Source: Panagrolaimus kolymaensis (taxonomy: Eukaryota; Nematoda; Chromadorea; Rhabditida; Panagrolaimidae). From it: DNA of 64,000 bases. The notes under the pieces are model-generated. The model was not told the origin of the DNA. It saw nothing but the letters and a program-made list of their open reading frames with translations, and made no database searches. Location: the NCBI GenBank assembly GCA_028622995.1, contig JAJQJQ010000026.1:1116001-1180000 (forward strand). Reading direction: 5' to 3'. Below, piece after piece: positions 59,668-64,000 of this stretch (its first letter is position 1; each line of letters opens with the position of its first letter). The translations under genes were made by a program, and so were the position numbers.

Positions 59668-61652
59668 GGGATAAAGGTGGGCAACAACAGTAATTATCGC
59701 CGATATTTACCGGAACGAATTCGAACCCAATTATATATTGCGGGACCTTTAAAACGTTCTACTTAAGTGACTGTTTCGAGACCGACCAAATAACAAAAAA
59801 AAGGGGGAAAATTCTCGCGTCACTTATTTTTTGTGTAAAAAATACATTTTTATAACATTAATATCTGAAACTACGTTAGAGTGACGTGAGCTGTAGCTTT
59901 AATTTAAAAACCAAAATCCATTCTCCGTTCGTTCGTTGTTCGTATTACTATTATTCATTAAAAATACAGAAAAATGGAGAGATAATAATAATAATATTAA
60001 AATATTTTGTTTTCTTGAATATATATTAAAAGCTGCTTTTTTAATATAATACAATAGCATTAGCTTTTGTTATTTGCAAAACAAAAAAAAATAAAAAAAC
60101 TGACTTTTTGTTACTTTTTTCTAAAAATTACTTTTATTTTTTATTTTTTTTTTGCTAATATGGAAGTGAACCATTTATTTTTTTTGTGACCGTAAACAAT
60201 AAACAGTAAATAGCCTCGTCCTCCTCATTTTAAGCATAAAACTCATGACAAAATTTTTTTTGTCTTTCTCTTCCTTTTTCAAAGCTTCTTACTTTTTGGA
60301 AAGAAAAAAAAAGATGAAAGAACGAGAAAAAAAGAAAAAAACACTTACATTAAAAGAAAAGCATAAGACTATCTTCCTCTCATCTACTTGCTGCTGCATG
60401 TCCATACTTCCGTTCCTTATTCTTCTTCCTTGCATTTTTTGCTTTGCTTGCAAGTTTAGTCAGTAGTCAGTCAGTCAGGAGACCGACCATCAGTAAGTGA
60501 GGGAAGAAGAAGAAAATAAAAAAGACGTCATTCGTTTTTTTCCCGAAAAAAAATTTATTTTATTTTATTTTAAACAAGGGACCAAAAAACTTCTTCTCCT
60601 TCTTTTTTCCTCAGAGCCAATGGTCTTCTTTTTTAAATAAAAACGGACGAGAGAAAAAAAAACAACCGATGTGAAACGTATGGTGAATTAACCAACCAAC
60701 ACAACCCTAAGACAACAAAATCAGCTGACGACACATGCATACAAATAAGTGTCGAATCTTTTAAATCAGCTGATAGTCACCCATATTTTAAAAAAATGGA
60801 TGGATGGATAGATATTTTGAAATAGGAGAAACAAAAAAATTTGACGATATTTACGATTTTTTGTGTGATTTTGATTTAAGTTTTTATAGGTTTAAACAAC
60901 CAATCACAGGTTTTTAAAAAAAATTTGATGAATATTTTATCAGAGACAGAAAAATGGTATTAAAACAATAAAAAAAAGATAGAAAGCAAAAGGCAAAAAT
61001 ACAAAATTTCATGTGGCGTCATAATTTTTTGTTATATTGTACAAAATAAAAAAAATAGTTTTCCTATTGATTTGAGCAACAAAAAATGGGTCATCAATAT
61101 TTTTTTTTCTCATCTTTGATTGTTTTCAAAAAATTATTTTTGTATTATTCTTATAATTATTAAAAAAAGAAAATGTTTGAAGTATAAAAGTTTATTCTGC
61201 CAAAATTAATATTTTCTTTTAAAAATATTATGTTTTAATCTTTGTCTGAAATTTTTGGTCTCAAAAAAGAAAATAACAAAGTTGTTGTTTTTATCACGCA
61301 CAAAAAATGCCATTTTCATTTTAAATTTTCTATTATTTTTTTAACGCCTATTCCTTAAATAATTATTTACGTATTTTTAAATGTGTCATTTCATTTAATC
61401 TTTATTATTGGATTTTTCTTACCAAACTAAAAGGAAAAAATTAAAAATTAAAAAGTAAAAACAGAAAAATGAAAGAAAACAGTTATTTATTATTGCAATT
61501 TTTTTTATTAAATTAATTTAAAGCATTTAAAGCATATGTATAACTTGGATGGAGCCAGCAGATCAATAAAAAATAATCTTTTTACAGTAGTTTTAAAGAT
61601 AAAATAAAAAGCAAAGCACTTTAGAATTTGCATAATAATATAAATATATAAA

Positions 61653-64000
61653 CTATAAAAGTATTTCATTTGATGTCACCGAACTGCTATCAAAATCACT
61701 GAATGGACCTAAAAAATAAATTAAAAATTATTTTTTATAGAATTTAGATAAAATTAATTTAGATTTAATTTACCCGTGTTGTCATTATTGCTTGTTGGAA
61801 GAATGGTAGTTGTAACCGTGACGCCAGTGGATTGAGTCATAGGTTCATCTAATAATGTTTGATCATAATTATTTTGATGATTTGTTGTTGTATTATCTTC
61901 TTCCAAAGTATCCGAATTATGATCATGAAGATTAAAAGTTTCCATGGTGCTACTTTCTTCATTTCCAGCCAACATGCTTGTATTATTATTATTTGTGATT
62001 GTGGATGGAAGAGAAGCTGATGTTATTTCAGTTCTAGCTACAGCACTGGTGGTTGAACGTTGATCCCCGCCTGTTGTGGAATCAATGATGGCTTTTTTAC
62101 CCAATCGTCTATGAAGAATTTTGCGACATTCTGATATTCGACTTTCACGCTAAAAATATTTTATTTAAAAGCCATTTTTTCTAAAAATCGCACTTGGTTT
62201 GGGATTTCAAAAAAAAATAAATTTCGTAAATTGACTTTTGTTCATTGCACCTTAGGTTTTCGGGGTCGCTGATCACGAATCTGACCTTAGTTTAATTGGT
62301 CTCATAGCGAAAAACACTAGATCCAGAGGTCTCCAAACGAAAAGTCAACTTTTTTTAAAGATGCTTTTTTTAAAAGTGTTTACATCAAAAAATAGTAAAA
62401 AATACGCTGATTATTTTTGTAATTGATGCCGATGGTAGAAGTATAGCATAAAATGGGTCAAAAGTCCTTTTTAACGAAAAATTCATCGTTTCGCTTAGGA
62501 AAACTCGAAATCTCTGGCCTCTGGCAATGCTATTGATGGCATATTCGGATTCCCCATGAAATTTCACCCTAGAAACATTGAAATGTAAAAAAAAATGCGT
62601 GGCCATTTGGAAATGGTGACTGGTTGAATGAATTACATCAATATGAGGTATATCAACAAGTAATTAATAAATATATGTAAAAAATACAAAATCCTTACAA
62701 AAAACGTAGAAAAAATTATTTAATGATTTTACAAATCGATAAAACTTCATGTTGTTAAGCTTTTCGATTTTTCCCACATTTTTAAAGTTTAATACTAACA
62801 AATATTGGTCAAAAATATCAAAATTCTCAAAGTGAGGTATTTATTTTTAAAGCTCATCATTTCTAGACCTAATTTGGGTCGTAGAAACCGAATTTGATAA
62901 AAGCTTCTATCGTTGATAAGCTTAAAATAGAGGTATAGCATTGTGATAAATAATGATATTTAAAAAAATTCATAACTTAATAACCAGCTTATGATATATT
63001 TTTTTAATTGTCAAATTCGGTTTCTACGACCCAAATTAGGTCTAGAAATGATGAGCTTTAAAAATAAATACCTCACTTTGAGAATTTTGATATTTTTGAC
63101 CAATATTTGTTAGTATTAAACTTTAAAAATGTGGGAAAAATCGAAAAGCTTAACAACATGAAGTTTTATCGATTTGTAAAATCATTAAATAATTTTTTCT
63201 ACGTTTTTTGTAAGGATTTTGTATTTTTTACATATATTTATTAATTACTTGTTGATATACCTCACTCATATTGATGTAATTCATTCAACCAGTCACCATT
63301 TCCAAATGGCCACGCATTTTTTTTTACATTTCAATGTTTCTAGGGTGAAATTTCATGGGGAATCCGAATATGCCATCAATAGCATTGCCAGAGGCCAGAG
63401 ATTTCGAGTTTTCCTAAGCGAAACGATGAATTTTTCGTTAAAAAGGACTTTTGACCCATTTTATGCTATACTTCTACCATCGGCATCAATTACAAAAATA
63501 ATCAGCGTATTTTTTACTATTTTTTGATGTAAACACTTTTAAAAAAAAGCATCTTTAAAAAAAGTTGACTTTTCGTTTGGAGACCTCTGGATTTAGTGTT
63601 TTTCGCTATGAGACCAATTAAACTAAGGTCAGATTCGTGATCAGCGACCCCGAAAACCTAAGGTGCAATGAACAAAAGTCAATTTACGAAATTTATTTTT
63701 TTTTGAAATCCCAAAATCGTTTGAAAAAGTGCGATTTTTAGAAAAAATGGCTTTTAAGTAATTTTCAATTTTTAATAAAAATAAAATAAACGGTTGCTTA
63801 CAATATCAATTTGTTTTTTTAATTCATTATTTTCTTTCAATAATTGTTCAAATCTTAATTGATCTGATTTAGATATAGTACTTCGCAAATATGCATTTGC
63901 CGTAGCTGCTTCATCTTTAGATTGTGGAACTTTATGTATTTGACGAATTTTAGGTACAAATACAAGTCCCATACTTATAAATGTACATAATAACACTAAA
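61653..64000 (-). CDS. gbb-1: GABA-B receptor subunit 1, C-terminal part (partial)
   Basis: Three exons are visible: 63802 to beyond 64000, 61774-62149 and 61653-61708. The first encodes the end of TM7 (LVLLCTFISMGLVFVPKI), the characteristic VFVPK of GABA-B receptors. It is followed by TISKSDQLRFEQLLKENNEL, continuing in frame across the intron into RESRISECRKILHRRL. This is the intracellular coiled coil through which subunits 1 and 2 pair; its pattern (R-x-x-x-L-x-x-EN-x-EL) fits subunit 1 better than 2. A low-complexity tail rich in Thr, Ser and Asn follows, ending SSSVTSNEILL. The protein is a class C GPCR for metabotropic GABA signalling in neurons. Most of the gene lies beyond the window. 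The 1652-bp intron (62150-63801) is nearly all a foldback element. Confidence 0.85.
62165..63757. repeat. Foldback element 3 inside GABA-B intron
   Basis: Left arm 62165-62897 (733 bp) and right arm 63011-63757 (747 bp) are near-identical reverse complements around a 113-bp loop. The ends are TTAAAAGCC and GGCTTTTAA, so TTAA or TA target duplication is possible. Differences are few: a deletion of about 10 bp in the left arm near 62195, a 4-bp indel near 62645 and single substitutions (for example 62330). A 73-codon frame (MATHFFLHFNVSRVKF...) occurs in mirror image in both arms and matches no family I know. Removing the element leaves an intron of about 59 bp, the local norm. Confidence 0.93.

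Larger units (their letters stand above)
57985..61652. other. 3.7-kb intergenic with tRNA-like boxes and a GC hairpin
   Basis: AT-rich. Just outside foldback 2 a further TAATCTCTTGAGCCGTCTGC unit continues its internal repeat. The part 59380-59770 is more GC-rich and has a short inverted pair (59427-59436 with 59564-59573). A Pol III-like box pair and a 10-bp hairpin are listed separately. No protein gene was recognised. Confidence 0.5.

Noticed and set aside
59690..59770. Second tRNA-like stretch around GGGTTCGAATTC (minus strand)
   Set aside because: Has a B-box-like core but no convincing A-box, and the T stem does not pair.

Overview
The window is nuclear DNA from a nematode. The evidence is a cuticle collagen with the nematode N-terminal membrane segment, an RPamide (NLP-2/22/23-type) neuropeptide precursor, an HSP-25-like small heat-shock protein, an ASP-4-type cathepsin D, a GABA-B receptor subunit 1, and a Ty3/Gypsy retrotransposon. 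Base composition is extremely AT-rich, with long runs of A and T. Most introns are 45-65 bp and start GT, but at least four end in AAG instead of CAG/TAG. Such low GC would suit a tylenchid such as a root-knot nematode, but the species cannot be fixed from this window.

Layout. 0-5.4 kb: no gene, one 373-bp foldback element. 5.5 kb: intronless neuropeptide gene (+). 6.8-10.05 kb: two tandem, paralogous five-exon genes (-), each with two SGT-type TPR modules. 10.3-10.6 kb: possible 3' end of an unrecognised gene. 11.3-12.3 kb: predicted single-pass membrane protein (+). 12.7-14.0 kb: cuticle collagen (+). 17.0-18.2 kb: small heat-shock protein (+), convergent with a tetraspanin (18.9-20.0 kb, -). 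20.0-28.3 kb: gene desert of polypyrimidine low-complexity DNA. 28.29-36.01 kb: complete Ty3/Gypsy LTR retrotransposon (- sense) with apparently identical 485-bp LTRs and a TCTT target duplication. 38.3-42.7 kb: ETS transcription factor with Pointed/SAM and ETS domains (+). 45.5-47.6 kb: DRAM/TMEM150-family membrane protein (-). 48.45-50.16 kb: asp-4 (+), convergent with a 7TM receptor (50.3-51.6 kb, -). 51.6-61.6 kb: no protein gene, one 728-bp foldback element and a Pol III-like box pair. 61.65-64.0 kb: 3' end of a GABA-B receptor gene (-), whose penultimate intron is almost wholly a 1.59-kb foldback element.

How it fits together. The host genes do not form one pathway. They are ordinary nematode genes for neural signalling, proteostasis, cuticle, lysosome/autophagy and transcription, each under its own promoter, split by AT-rich spacers that have taken up mobile DNA. 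The most unusual objects are the retrotransposon, whose Gag start codon lies inside the LTR and whose Pol ends in an SGNH-hydrolase-like domain without recognisable catalytic residues; the large foldback in the GABA-B intron; and the double-SGT TPR gene pair. Exon coordinates were worked out by hand from splice sites and reading frame; every full gene model listed closes in frame from start to stop.
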